Source: an uncultured Dysosmobacter sp. (lineage in GTDB: Bacteria; Bacillota; Clostridia; Oscillospirales; Oscillospiraceae). From it: a stretch of 64,000 nt of DNA. The stretch lies in assembly GCF_947631635.1 (NCBI RefSeq), contig NZ_CANRMB010000002.1, forward strand, positions 1 through 64,000, written 5' to 3'. Position 1 is the first letter of the stretch, and each line of letters begins with the position of its first letter. This document shows, piece after piece, positions 51,348 to 60,018 of the stretch. Position numbers and translations under genes: made by a program. The notes beneath the pieces were generated by a model. That model saw only the letters and a list, made by a program, of their open reading frames with translations. It had not been told where the DNA came from and ran no database searches.

Positions 51348-51749
51348 TCATTCCTCCATCATCCTGCAGAACAGTTCGTTGATGCGGTCCCGCTCTCCCC
51401 GCAGATAGAGCCAGCCCAGCAGCGCCTCCAACGCGGTGGCTCCGCCGTATTGGGCCCGGCTGGCGTGGCCGGGAACGGTGTGGACCTGGGCGTTTCGCCC
51501 CCGTTTAAACACCGCCAGCTCCTCCTCTGTCAGCAGGGGCAGGATGCGCTCCGCCTTCTCCGCCTGGGATTCCGCGCACACCAGCCGGACGGTGGCCTGG
51601 TGCAGCCCTTTTCCGGTGGCCCTGCCATGGGCGCACAGCCAGGCACGGACCAGCACCTCAAACACCGCGTCCCCCATGTGGGCCAGGCCGATGGAGCTGA
51701 TGGCCCGGAGCTGGTCCGCGGTCAGGTGGGGTTCAAAATAGTTCTCCAT
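51348..51749 (-). CDS. mrnC: Mini-ribonuclease III
   Basis: A 133-aa protein with the catalytic core only and no double-stranded-RNA-binding domain. The RNase III signature is SIGLAHMGDAVFEVLVRAWL; the C-terminal acidic pair is in GATALEALLGWLYL. MrnC trims 23S rRNA ends together with L3. Often it lies in a cysS operon; here it precedes rqcH. Confidence 0.95.
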   Translation of the reverse strand: MENYFEPHLTADQLRAISSIGLAHMGDAVFEVLVRAWLCAHGRATGKGLHQATVRLVCAESQAEKAERILPLLTEEELAVFKRGRNAQVHTVPGHASRAQYGGATALEALLGWLYLRGERDRINELFCRMMEE

Positions 51750-51987
51750 AGGGTCCTCCTGTGTTTTTTACAGTTCGAGAGGGATTATACCACGGTTTTG
51801 ACGGTTTGTCATCCCTTGCGGACACCGTCCATACATACTGTTTCATAGCCAGTCCCCCTTTTTCTCCGTCCTGCACTTTTGCGCAATCCCGCAAAACGAC
51901 CGCAAAGCGGTGTCAAATGGATTGCAAAATGGAAAAATGATCCGGCCTCGCCGCATGGAAAAAGGGACCGCCAATGCGGTCCCCTCC

Positions 51988-52896
51988 CTATCTGTTTTTC
52001 AGATCCTCTTCATAGCCGGGAAAGCTTCCCTCCGGACCCTCCCACCAGTGGTAAATATTCGGGTCAATGGTCAAAATACCATATTTTCCTCTGTATTGGA
52101 GCATGTCCAGATGGTACAGCACCGTCCCGTCCCCATCCTGGGCCACCGCCGTGGGCGTGCGTTCAAAGGGCTGCTGCATCTCTGCGGGCCAGCGGAGCAC
52201 GGTGATCTCCTCCCCGTTCACCGGCTGGGTAATCGCGTTCTTTTCGCCCAGATCCACAGTGACGGTCTCCACCGCCGAATCATGACAGCGGAGGAGCATG
52301 AATCCAAAGGTCCCCTGAAAGGTGGCGCCTCCCAAGTATTCGATGGTGTCGTTCCGCTTGGGGCCATAGGTCTCAAAGCCCAAAGGCGCCCACAGGGGGC
52401 CGAATTTCCGCACAAAGGTCATGCGGTACGTCTCCCCCGCGTCAAAGAGGAACATGTCACAGTCATACAGTCTCTCCCGCAGCACCACTTTCTCCGTTCC
52501 ATCGCTGAAAAACAGCTGTCCCCGTGCCGCCTCCTCCGGGGAAAGGCGGTAGCCGGAGAAAACCAGCCAGACCCAGCCCGCCAGCAGCAGGACAGCCAGC
52601 AGGCCGCCCCACCTTCGGTTGATCTGTCCGGCCTTGCGGCGCACCTCCGCCGCGGAGCTCTCCAGCAGGTCCCGCACCCCCTGCTCCGGCTCCTTTTCCA
52701 CCCCCAGCAGCCGCAGCAGGGGGATATCCAGTTCCCGGGCCAGGGGTTCCAGCAGCTCCACATCCGGACGGCAGATGTCCCTCTCCCATTTGGAGACCGC
52801 CTTGTCCGTCACATGGAGCCGCTCCGCCAGTTCCCGCTGTGTCAGTCCCCGCTCCATCCGGGCCTGCCGGATCAGGCCGCCGATCCTCTCCATCAC
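51988..52896 (-). CDS. XRE-family regulator with membrane span and long C-terminal domain
   Basis: A 302-aa protein. The helix-turn-helix is LTQRELAERLHVTDKAVSKW (residues 18-37). A long linker leads to one span (GLLAVLLLAGWVWLVFSGY near residue 98-116). The outer ~185 residues are beta-rich and end with YEEDLKNR. GAGGTGATGCGTG lies before the ATG. It resembles two other membrane-anchored XRE proteins in the window in layout but not in the outer domain. The ligand is unknown. Confidence 0.85.
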   Translation of the reverse strand: MMERIGGLIRQARMERGLTQRELAERLHVTDKAVSKWERDICRPDVELLEPLARELDIPLLRLLGVEKEPEQGVRDLLESSAAEVRRKAGQINRRWGGLLAVLLLAGWVWLVFSGYRLSPEEAARGQLFFSDGTEKVVLRERLYDCDMFLFDAGETYRMTFVRKFGPLWAPLGFETYGPKRNDTIEYLGGATFQGTFGFMLLRCHDSAVETVTVDLGEKNAITQPVNGEEITVLRWPAEMQQPFERTPTAVAQDGDGTVLYHLDMLQYRGKYGILTIDPNIYHWWEGPEGSFPGYEEDLKNR

Positions 52897-52959
52897 GCAT
52901 CACCTCTGCCCGTATCCTATCCTGTTTTGGTCCAAAAAGCAATCGACCGGAGGTAGAAT

Positions 52960-52994
52960 CAAGCGCCCCGGGGCTTTTGGCCCCGGGGCGCTTG
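52960..52994 (-). terminator. Hairpin after the 47-aa Cys-rich gene
   Basis: CAAGCGCCCCGGGG and CCCCGGGGCGCTTG form a perfect 14-bp stem with CTTTTGG between them. It lies just past the stop of the small minus-strand gene, but the T-run is poor. Confidence 0.6.
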
Positions 52995-53010
52995 TCATGA
53001 TCTTCGGAGA

Positions 53011-53154
53011 TCAGCAGCAGGAAGAGTTGTTGCAGCCGTTGCCGCAGCCACAGCCGCCCCAGCTGTTGTTATTGCTGCCGCAGCAGCACCAGATGATGAT
53101 CAGCAGGATGATGATCCAGCAGCAGTTACCGCCGCCAAAACCGTTATTGCACAT
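53011..53154 (-). CDS. Gly/Asn/Cys-rich miniprotein with one membrane span (47 aa)
   Basis: ATG 53154 follows AGGAGGTCCCAAT. The product has a Gly/Asn start with Cys (MCNNGFGGGNCC), one Ile-rich span (WIIILLIIIW) and a Cys/Gly/Asn tail with several CC pairs. Ten cysteines occur in 47 residues. It resembles YjcZ-like sporulation miniproteins in layout only. A spore-coat or membrane role is a guess. Its strong ribosome site and hairpin support expression. Confidence 0.72.
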   Translation of the reverse strand: MCNNGFGGGNCCWIIILLIIIWCCCGSNNNSWGGCGCGNGCNNSSCC

Positions 53155-53237
53155 ATTGGGACCTCCTATGAGATGTAGACCGGACGAAGCGGTCTCAATC
53201 CATAGTATGCGCCCCCGCGCTTCTGGTTCCTGCTGTT

Positions 53238-54329
53238 TTACAAACGCCAGCTCGTCACCATGTCCTCAGCCTCCCGGTACGCCCGGCTGGTGAACACGCC
53301 CTTCTCGCACAGCAGGTCGCCCAGCGTCCCGCTGCCGTCCGGCAGCACGGCCTCCAGCGCGTAATAGGAGATATAGACCAGCTCGGCCCGCAGGAATTTG
53401 TCCTGCTGGAGCATGGCGGCCTCGCCGGCGGTCAGGACACCAGCTTCCTGGGCACGGAACAGGGTATCCTCCAAATTGGTATTGGCTACGGAGCTGTATC
53501 CCATGGCCCGCAGGACGAATTCCGTGTACTGTTTGGCATTGACGGCGCCAGCGGGTTTGAACTGGGTCGCGCTGTATCCATTGGTATAGCCCATGCTGTA
53601 CGCGTAGCCCACATATTTCTCCGCGTCAGAGCCTTTGGCGATGTCTGTAAAGGGGGTGGTGCCGGTCCAGGCCAGAGCCTGTTCCTCTTCTCCCAGAACG
53701 CGGATGAACATAATGAGGGCCTGCAGCCGCGTGGGCGCTACTTCCAGATCAAAGCCCTCGCCGTATCCGGTAAAGCTGCCCTTGAACAGATTCAGCGTTT
53801 TCAGCGCGCCCGCCATGGCGTTATAATCTGTCATGCCGGATTCCTGGAACGTATGCTCCCCCTGATAATCCACCACCGCAGTCTTTGTTGTGACCGTAAA
53901 TGTAGCCGTGGTATCCTCCGCCACCATATAGCGGTGCTTTGCCGCCAGTGCGGTGCCGCTGGGCACAACGGTGCCCGCCGTGACATCCACTACGGCGCTG
54001 CCGGCATATGTGACCTGGACGCCGCCGGCCAACAGCAGAACATTGGTCCCGGTGGTGCCGGTCAGCAGGTCCGCCTGCTTCATGCGCCGCTCCATCCAGG
54101 TGGCAGCCGTGGCGGCGGGGATGTCCACATCTCCGCTTCCGCCCTCCAGGATCGCCTCATCCGAGGCGTCCAGCCGTTTATCGATCTTTTTTTCCACCGC
54201 CTCGGTAAATGTGCCGTTGAGATAGGACAGCGACGCCAGCGGGTCGCCGGAGTCTCCCGCGGCAAAGACCCATACAGCGGCGGCCAGCAGCACACAGACC
54301 GGAAGCAGCGCGGCAAGTTTTTTTCTCAT
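53238..54329 (-). CDS. Secreted protein with SLH-like C-terminal region
   Basis: A 363-aa exported protein. The signal peptide is MRKKLAALLPVCVLLAAAVW with an AGD cleavage area. A beta-rich middle has VLLLAGGVQVTYAGSAVVDV and EDTTATFTVTTKTAVVDYQG. The C-terminal part has two degenerate SLH-type motifs (FTDIAKGSDAEKYVGYAYSM followed by GYTNGYSATQFKP). Wall attachment is therefore possible. It lies 51 bases after rex on the same strand and may be cotranscribed. Confidence 0.8.
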   Translation of the reverse strand: MRKKLAALLPVCVLLAAAVWVFAAGDSGDPLASLSYLNGTFTEAVEKKIDKRLDASDEAILEGGSGDVDIPAATAATWMERRMKQADLLTGTTGTNVLLLAGGVQVTYAGSAVVDVTAGTVVPSGTALAAKHRYMVAEDTTATFTVTTKTAVVDYQGEHTFQESGMTDYNAMAGALKTLNLFKGSFTGYGEGFDLEVAPTRLQALIMFIRVLGEEEQALAWTGTTPFTDIAKGSDAEKYVGYAYSMGYTNGYSATQFKPAGAVNAKQYTEFVLRAMGYSSVANTNLEDTLFRAQEAGVLTAGEAAMLQQDKFLRAELVYISYYALEAVLPDGSGTLGDLLCEKGVFTSRAYREAEDMVTSWRL

Positions 54330-54380
54330 AAGTGGGTATGTATCCTTTCGTCAGCCTGGCGGCGATGCCGAGGCGGTACG

Positions 54381-55016
54381 TCAGCGGTTGGCGATCCGAT
54401 AGCTGAGGGTTAGCAGGCTGTCCGCAAAGTGGATGTTTTCAAACTTCACATCCGGATCGCTGCTGCTCAATTCCACGTTGGTAAAGTTCCAGAAGCCCTT
54501 GATACCCAGGTTTATAAGACGGTCAGCGGTGTCCTGCGCCACAGACTGTGGGATCGTCAGCACCACCACATCCACACTGTGCCCCCGAATATAGGTATCC
54601 AGATCGTCCATGGAATAGATGGGCACCCCGTTCACCGTGGTCCCAACGGCCGCCGGAGAGACGTCGAAAGCGGCGTCTACTGTAAAGCCGGCCTGGGAAA
54701 ACAGGAACTTTTGCAGCAGCGTATGTCCCAGATTGCCCACACCGATCATGACCAGATGGTGGTTGTTGTCCACACCCAGAATATGGCCGATCTCAGCGCG
54801 CAGCTCCTCCACATTATAGCCATATCCCTGCTGTCCAAATTCGCCGAAGCAGCTGAAATCCTGCCGGATCTGCGAGGCGGTAATATTCATTTCCTGTCCC
54901 AGAGAATGGGAGGATATCCGGATGACGCCCCGATTGCATAAATCTGTCAACTGACGGTAATACCTGGGCAGCCGGCGAATCACCGCGTCAGAGATATTCT
55001 CTTTCTTCAAGATCAT
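54381..55016 (-). CDS. rex: Redox-sensing transcriptional repressor Rex
   Basis: A 211-aa protein of normal length. The winged helix is ISDAVIRRLPRYYRQLTDLC and ITASQIRQDFSCFGEFGQQG. The NADH-binding Rossmann loop is MIGVGNLGHTLL near residue 90-101, and the domain-swap helix is at the C-terminus. Rex binds DNA when NAD+ is high and releases it when NADH accumulates, controlling fermentation genes. A matching operator overlaps its own promoter. Confidence 0.96.
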   Translation of the reverse strand: MILKKENISDAVIRRLPRYYRQLTDLCNRGVIRISSHSLGQEMNITASQIRQDFSCFGEFGQQGYGYNVEELRAEIGHILGVDNNHHLVMIGVGNLGHTLLQKFLFSQAGFTVDAAFDVSPAAVGTTVNGVPIYSMDDLDTYIRGHSVDVVVLTIPQSVAQDTADRLINLGIKGFWNFTNVELSSSDPDVKFENIHFADSLLTLSYRIANR

Positions 55017-55058
55017 TCACTCCTTAGAAACCGAAATCGTTAAATTATTCTCAAATCT

Positions 55059-55099
55059 AGTTTAGACCAAATCGTTTAACTTGTCAATTTTTTTAACAA
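55059..55099 (-). promoter_or_regulatory. rex promoter with candidate Rex operator
   Basis: On the minus strand TTGACA (55082-55087) is 17 bases from TAAACT (55059-55064). The plus-strand stretch TTGTCAATTTTTTTAACAA (55081-55099) is close to the Rex consensus of TTGTTAA and TTAACAA half-sites and covers the -35, which predicts autorepression. Confidence 0.65.
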
Positions 55100-55131
55100 T
55101 CCTTTTTACAAAAATTTTTTCCAAAAAGCAC

Positions 55132-55160
55132 TTTACAGAAAACCAAAACTCTGCTATACT
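55132..55160 (+). promoter_or_regulatory. Promoter of tRNA-Arg(CCG)
   Basis: TTTACA (55132-55137) and TATACT (55155-55160) with a 17-base spacer, about 40 bases before the truncated tRNA 5' half and 230 before the intact tRNA. It looks like the original tRNA promoter. Confidence 0.75.
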
Positions 55161-55197
55161 AGCCAAAGATGTGTGAGATGACATGTCTTTTATTTAT

Positions 55198-55236
55198 GCG
55201 CCCGTGGCGCAGTTGGATAGCGCGTCAGACTCCGAC
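55198..55236 (+). pseudogene. Duplicated 5' half of tRNA-Arg(CCG)
   Basis: The 39 bases from GCGCCCG to the anticodon loop CTCCGAC are identical to the first 39 bases of the intact tRNA 192 bases downstream. Identity stops in the anticodon loop (GAC then GTTTC instead of TCTGA). It lies directly behind the good promoter and is the trace of an integration event. Confidence 0.9.
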
Positions 55237-55389
55237 GTTTCTGACAGCTCCGGCTGAGATACGGCGCAAAGCCCTGCAAACAGGGGCGTTGGCGGGACGG
55301 CAGAGGAAAAAACGTTGCGGGCTGACTACTGTTTGACTACTATTTTCCCGGATAGCGGAAACCCGAAAATTTCATATCGTTTTAGGTAT

Positions 55390-55466
55390 GCGCCCGTGGC
55401 GCAGTTGGATAGCGCGTCAGACTCCGACTCTGAAGGCCGCTGGTTCGAATCCAGTCGGGCGTACCA
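55390..55466 (+). tRNA. tRNA-Arg (anticodon CCG)
   Basis: A complete cloverleaf of 77 nt including CCA: acceptor GCGCCCG/CGGGCGT, D arm GCGC...GCGC, anticodon stem TCAGA/TCTGA with loop CTCCGAC (anticodon CCG, reading CGG), T arm CTGG-TTCGAAT-CCAG, discriminator A and encoded CCA. A terminator hairpin follows at once. Confidence 0.95.
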
Positions 55467-55468
55467 AA

Positions 55469-55504
55469 AACCACCGAAAACTTGATATTTTCGGTGGTTT
55501 TCTT
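55469..55504 (+). terminator. Terminator of tRNA-Arg
   Basis: AACCACCGAAAA and TTTTCGGTGGTT form a 12-bp stem with a short loop, followed by TTCTTT, right after the CCA end. Confidence 0.85.
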
Positions 55505-55575
55505 TATAGATTTATTCTTGAATTTGAATGGCGGTTTGACTACTATTTCTGACTACATCTGATCCAACTATGCTA

Positions 55576-55773
55576 CTATTTCTGTCCTGCGGGGGAATAT
55601 TTTCTCGGCTCCGCCACGCACTGGTGCAGCACGGCTCCACACTGCCGGCAGATCAGGTATTTCAGTCGGTTTCCCAGCAGGCCGTGTTTCTTGAAGGTCA
55701 CCAGTCCCTCACCATACTGCCAGCCCACACCAAGGTCAGCGGCAAAGCAGTATGGGCAGCGTATTATGGGCAT
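55576..55773 (-). CDS. Small zinc-ribbon-like protein (65 aa)
   Basis: A 65-aa protein with two CxxC pairs (IRCPYC near the start and LICRQCGAVLHQC later) and a central GEGLVTFKKHGLLGNRLKY. It would fold as a zinc ribbon. It lies between the tRNA and the integrase remnant on the integrase strand, a place often taken by small element-borne genes. AGAGGAGG lies rather far (14 bases) before the ATG. No family is recognised with confidence. Confidence 0.65.
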   Translation of the reverse strand: MPIIRCPYCFAADLGVGWQYGEGLVTFKKHGLLGNRLKYLICRQCGAVLHQCVAEPRKYSPAGQK

Positions 55774-55803
55774 CTGATTTTTTCTATCCTCCTCTCTGTG
55801 ATT

Positions 55804-56978
55804 TTAGATATCCAGCCCGCTTTGCAGCGTTTCGCTGGCTGCTTTCTTGTTCTTATCGAAGGCATGGGTGTAAATGTCCAGCGTCGTGGACGGCTGGCTG
55901 TGGCCCAGTAAGCCCGCTACCGTTGCTACATCTGTGCCGTTGGCAATGAGCAGGCTTGCGTTGGTGTGGCGGAGGGAATGGACGTTCAGTTTCTCCGGCA
56001 AACCGTTCTTTTTCAGGATCAGATTAAACCGCCAGGTGAAGCTGTTGGGCGTCATGGGCAGATGCGTGTCGTGGCGGCGGAAGATGTAATCGTCATCGGT
56101 AAGCTGGAAGCCCTCGTAGGCGTCAGCCTGCCATTCGCACTCCCGCCGGTACTCTTGCAGCAGGCTCCCCATCTCTGATGAAAAGTACACATAGCGGTCT
56201 CCTGCCGTCGTTTTGGTCTCCTTCACAATGATCTCCTCGCCGCTGACCTTCACCACGTTCCGCTGGATGTGAATGGTGCGTTTCTGCCAGTCCAGGTCAG
56301 ACCATCTCAGGCCGCAGCACTCGCCCCGCCGCATTCCCGTGGCGATGATAATCTTGAAGTAGGTCTCGTACTTGATACTCTCGTCCTCCAGCGCCGTGAT
56401 CAGCTTCTGCACTGTTTCCTCGTCAGCGATGATTTTTTCCTTCTTCTTTCCCGCATAGCGGTATGTCCGCCATGCGGGATTGTGGTCAAGAAAGCCGCCC
56501 TCCATGGCATCGGAAAGGATCCCGCACAGACATGCGTGGACACCCTCAACGGTGCACTCGGAGAGCGGCTTTCCGGTGTTTTGGCTTTTCACTGTCCGCA
56601 GTTCCGTGTAGAATTTGCGGAAGTGTTCGGGACGAAGCTCTTTCAGCTTGTATCCACCCAGAGCAGGCAGGAATCGGTCAATATCCTGCTTGTCCCGGGC
56701 CAGCGTGGACTTTGCCAGCTTGTGAGGTGCGATTTTCGGGAGCCAAATGCTTTCGATGTACTTCGCCAGGGTCATGCTTTTGTCCTCTGTCTTTGGGGTA
56801 TCCCGACTCTCCCGCTCGAACAGAACTGCTCATTGAGCCACTTCTCCCTCTGCCTGCTCGTCAGTCCCTCCGGCGGACGGACAGTCTTTTGCTGTGGCCT
56901 GCGGCGGCTGCCGTTGTGGTCGTAGCCCATGGAGACTACCTGCAGATAGCTGTTTCCTCTTTTTCGGATGCTTGCCAT
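55804..56978 (-). pseudogene. Frameshifted tyrosine integrase
   Basis: The N-terminal arm-binding part (MASIRKRGNSYLQVVSMGYD, start 56978) runs to NEQ and then leaves frame. The rest continues in another frame as VLFERESRDTPKTEDKS and into the core (56775 to 55804). The break is at about 56828-56833, where one or two bases are missing. The catalytic part is otherwise complete: Arg in TGMRRGECCGLRW, HSLRH, LGHSQPSTTLDIY with the Tyr. It is a Tn916/phage-type integrase beside its probable tRNA-Arg target. It is likely inactive unless ribosomal frameshifting occurs. Confidence 0.88.
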
Positions 56979-56989
56979 ATCACCGTGAG

Positions 56990-57454
56990 GATTTCGACAC
57001 ACTAAAAGCCTTCCAGTTCTGTGCACCGCCGCTGAAATTCGAGCTGGCAGATAAACACGCCTTCGCTGAAGTCCTTTATCCTAACAGCAGCTATGACCTG
57101 ATTGACTATTTTTGCGCCAGTGCGGCCTGCGGGAACAGTGGATGCGGGTGTGTAAAAACTGCAGCCTTTATTTCGCCGTCAAGAGCCGGGGCACCACTGA
57201 GTACTGCGATGTCACCACTGATGAGAAAGGCCGTGTCTGCAAGGAGGCCGGCGCTCTCGAGCACTGGATGAAGCGCAAGGAGAGGTATTCAACGCCTACC
57301 GCCGGGAGCACAAGAAACGTTTTGCCTGGGCGAAGACCGGGAAGATCTCTCCGGCATGGCTCTACTCCTGGGGCGAAAAAGTCAGGGAGAAAAATGGAGT
57401 GTGAGGAAGGAAATTACGCTGGAGGAATATAAAGAGTGGCTGAAAGATCCCTGA
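56990..57454 (+). pseudogene. Remnant of a DUF6076-like gene
   Basis: Pieces in at least three frames line up in the order of a DUF6076-type protein: FDTLKAFQFCAPPLKFELAD and SSYDLIDYFCAS, then MRVCKNCSLYFAVKSRGTTE with DEKGRVCKEAGALEHW, then AYRREHKKRFAWAKTGKISP, and finally VRKEITLEEYKEWLKDP before TGA at 57452. The zinc-finger-like CxxC and the order are conserved, but several frameshifts break it. DUF6076 genes are common cargo of Clostridial mobile elements, so this belongs with the integrase remnant. Confidence 0.7.
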
Positions 57455-57716
57455 CTCTGAACAAAATTTATAGTCTCTGGAATCGTGAAATCCATAGGCA
57501 TGATGGTGGGACCGTGATGCTGTAAGCTCCATAAAAACCATTGAGCTGGCCGATCAACATAACAGCTGTACCGAAAGGTCAAGGCGCCGCTGTAGCCAAC
57601 ACTGACAATCTATTTTTTGAAGGATACCCGTTCATTTACCTTTTTATCTTTTTGGGGGCCGTCATAGTAGTTTTGCATCCGTGCCGCCATGTGCCTAAAA
57701 GGAGGCAAATTCCCCC

Positions 57717-58583
57717 TCACAGCATCATCGTTTGACACAAAGAAATCAGCCGCGCCATATCCCGAAAGGGTTTCTGCTTCCACACCAAGCTGACATGCAT
57801 GGACAGCGGCGGCGACAGCGGAACACATACGGTTCCCGGTATGGTCTCTGCCATGGAGCGCAAAAGGAAGCCTGTAGCCGCCCCGCTGCGGATCAGGCTC
57901 TGAACTGTGGAGAGCTGGGCCGTGGTGTGGAAGATATCCGGACGGATATGGGCCTCCGAGAATTGCCGCAGGAGCAGCTCCCCCACCGAAAAGCTGTCAT
58001 TGAAAAACACCAGCGGTTCGCCCTCCAATTCCTGGACGGAAATCTGCGTCCGGTCAGCCAGGAAGTGGCCTTGCAGCGCGCACCAGACGACCTCCGCTTC
58101 CGCGATGGGCACAGAGGAAAACTCCTGGTCCACAGGAAGTCGGTGGGAGATGAACGCCAGGTCCAGCGTATTCTCCCGCAGGTCGTGGAGAAGCGTTTTC
58201 GTTCCCAGCTCCTCCGTGGAGAGAAGGATATCCAAGCCCTGCCGCTGGAACGCTCTGTATAGGGCCGGAAGAAGGACTGTTCCGATCATGGGAGGAATTC
58301 CCAGCCTCACCGGCCTGCGCCGTTGACTCCGGACACGCATTTGTTCAGTCAGGTGCTCCGCGTGCCGGAGGAGGCTCTCCGACATCTCATAGAGTATCCT
58401 GCCATCCTCCGTCAAATCAAATCCCTGATAGCGCTTTACCGTCAGCACCACGCCGAACTCCCTCTCCAATTCCCGGATCGCCATGGATACCGACGGCTGG
58501 GAGACCCGCAGAGACTCGGCGGCGCGGGAAATACTGCCGAGCCGGCAGGCGGCCTCAAAGTAACGGAGCTGCTGAAGCGTCAT
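57717..58583 (-). CDS. LysR-family transcriptional regulator
   Basis: A 288-aa protein of typical length from ATG 58583, with TGGAGGG upstream. The N-terminal helix-turn-helix is RLGSISRAAESLRVSQPSVS, and the substrate-binding domain begins near residue 88 (VRLGIPPMIGTVLLPALYRA). It is divergent from the LarA-like gene with 130 bases between starts, the usual arrangement in which a LysR protein activates its neighbour in response to the substrate or product. Confidence 0.93.
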   Translation of the reverse strand: MTLQQLRYFEAACRLGSISRAAESLRVSQPSVSMAIRELEREFGVVLTVKRYQGFDLTEDGRILYEMSESLLRHAEHLTEQMRVRSQRRRPVRLGIPPMIGTVLLPALYRAFQRQGLDILLSTEELGTKTLLHDLRENTLDLAFISHRLPVDQEFSSVPIAEAEVVWCALQGHFLADRTQISVQELEGEPLVFFNDSFSVGELLLRQFSEAHIRPDIFHTTAQLSTVQSLIRSGAATGFLLRSMAETIPGTVCVPLSPPLSMHVSLVWKQKPFRDMARLISLCQTMML

Positions 58584-58713
58584 GTGCAATCCCTCCAATT
58601 TGATGTGTTCTTTTTTATTATATAAAAATTTTTTATTAAAATCAATAAAAACTATATTTGACGATCATTCCGAAAGCACTTATCGTATTTATAGAAGAAA
58701 CGAGGTGATCTTT

Positions 58714-59970
58714 ATGGATATTTCCTTTAAAATCGGCGCCAAGGAACACACTGTGACAGTCGAGGACAGCCGCCTTCTCCGTATCCTCCAGACCAATCCG
58801 ATCCCTGTCGGAGCCACCGGTGAGGCAGCTGTCCAAGACGCCCTGGACCACCCCATCGGAACGCCCCGGCTCCGGGAGCTGGTAAAAGCCGGAGAGACGA
58901 TCGCGATCATCACCAGTGATATCACCCGGCCCATGCCCACCTGGAAGGTCATGCCCGCGCTCCTCAGCGAGTTGTACGCCGCCGGGATACGCCGGGAGGA
59001 CATCACGCTGGTCTTTGCCTTGGGCAGCCACCGGAAACATACACCTGAAGAACAGCGGCATCTCGCCGGGGAGCAGGCTTGGACGGAGATCGCCTGTGTG
59101 GACCTGGACGCCACCGACTGCGTCCATGCCGGCGTGACCTCCCGGGGGACCCCTGTGGACATCGACCGCCGGGTGGCTGAGGCGGACCGCCGCATCTGCC
59201 TTGGCAATATCGAATACCACTATTTCGCCGGTTACTCCGGCGGCGCAAAGGCGATCATGCCCGGCGTCTCCACCAGAGACGCCATCCAATCCAACCACAG
59301 CCGTATGGTACAGCCCGAGGCATGCGCCGGACGTCTGGAGGGCAATCCGGTCCGGGAGGACATCGAAGAAGCCGCCGCTATGGTGGGCGTGGATTTTATC
59401 GTCAACGTCATTCTGGATTCTCACAAAGCGATCATCAAGGCGGTCGCCGGAGACGTCACACAGGCACACCGGGCCGGATGCGCGTTCCTGGACACGCTGT
59501 ACAAGGTGGACATCCCGGAACGTGCGGACGTTGTCCTGGTCTCCCAGGGCGGAGCCCCAAAGGACCTCAATCTATATCAAACCCAAAAGGCATTGGACAA
59601 CGCCAAGCACGCGGTAAAGCCCGGCGGCGTGATCGTGCTCATGGGTTCTTGCGCCGAGGGCTTGGGGGAACGCGTTTTTGAGGAGTGGATGCTTTCCGCC
59701 CCGTCGCCAGCTTCCCTCATTGAACGGATTCAGAGGGAATTCCGTCTGGGCGGCCACAAGGCCGCCGCCATCGCCATGGTGCTGGAAAAGGCTGATATTT
59801 ATCTGGTCTCCGACTTGGAGGACTCATTCGTGGAACAGCTTTTCCTGAAGCCGTTTCCCACGCCGCAGGAGGCGTATGACGCCGCTATCGCCAAGTGTGG
59901 ACTCGGCGCTACCGTGATTGCCATGCCCTATGGCGGCTCCACGCTGCCCCATGTCGCCGAAGGATCCTGA
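58714..59970 (+). CDS. LarA-family nickel-pincer racemase/epimerase
   Basis: A 418-aa protein from ATG 58714, behind GAGGTGATC. It keeps the LarA signature: Arg72 in SDITRPMP, His106 in GSHRKHTPEE, His169 and Lys179 in EYHYFAGYSGGAKAIMPG, and His195 in SNHSRM. The His169-Lys179-His195 spacing equals that of His174, Lys184 and His200 in lactate racemase, where the lysine holds the Ni-pincer cofactor. The cofactor genes larB, larC and larE are not in the window. With malic enzyme downstream, the substrate may be malate; lactate or another 2-hydroxyacid is also possible. Confidence 0.88.
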   Translation: MDISFKIGAKEHTVTVEDSRLLRILQTNPIPVGATGEAAVQDALDHPIGTPRLRELVKAGETIAIITSDITRPMPTWKVMPALLSELYAAGIRREDITLVFALGSHRKHTPEEQRHLAGEQAWTEIACVDLDATDCVHAGVTSRGTPVDIDRRVAEADRRICLGNIEYHYFAGYSGGAKAIMPGVSTRDAIQSNHSRMVQPEACAGRLEGNPVREDIEEAAAMVGVDFIVNVILDSHKAIIKAVAGDVTQAHRAGCAFLDTLYKVDIPERADVVLVSQGGAPKDLNLYQTQKALDNAKHAVKPGGVIVLMGSCAEGLGERVFEEWMLSAPSPASLIERIQREFRLGGHKAAAIAMVLEKADIYLVSDLEDSFVEQLFLKPFPTPQEAYDAAIAKCGLGATVIAMPYGGSTLPHVAEGS

Positions 59971-60018
59971 CAGGAGCTTGCTTCCAACATCCAATTAAAC
60001 ATAAGGAGTGTATACAAT

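Larger units (their letters stand above)
55328..55584 (+). repeat. Integrase arm-site-like direct repeats flanking tRNA-Arg
   Basis: TTTGACTACTATTT occurs at 55332-55345 and 55535-55548, on both sides of the intact tRNA. CTACTATTTCTG occurs at 55540-55551 and 55573-55584. A longer match, ACTGTTTGACTACTATTTT at 55328-55346, recurs with two changes at 63742-63760. Short direct repeats around a tRNA beside an integrase gene look like arm-type binding sites of an att region. Confidence 0.65.

Noticed and set aside
56772-56978. The integrase N-terminal part read as a separate 69-aa protein
   Set aside because: Its continuation in another frame (VLFERES and onward) matches the middle of integrases, so it is one broken gene rather than a separate small regulator.
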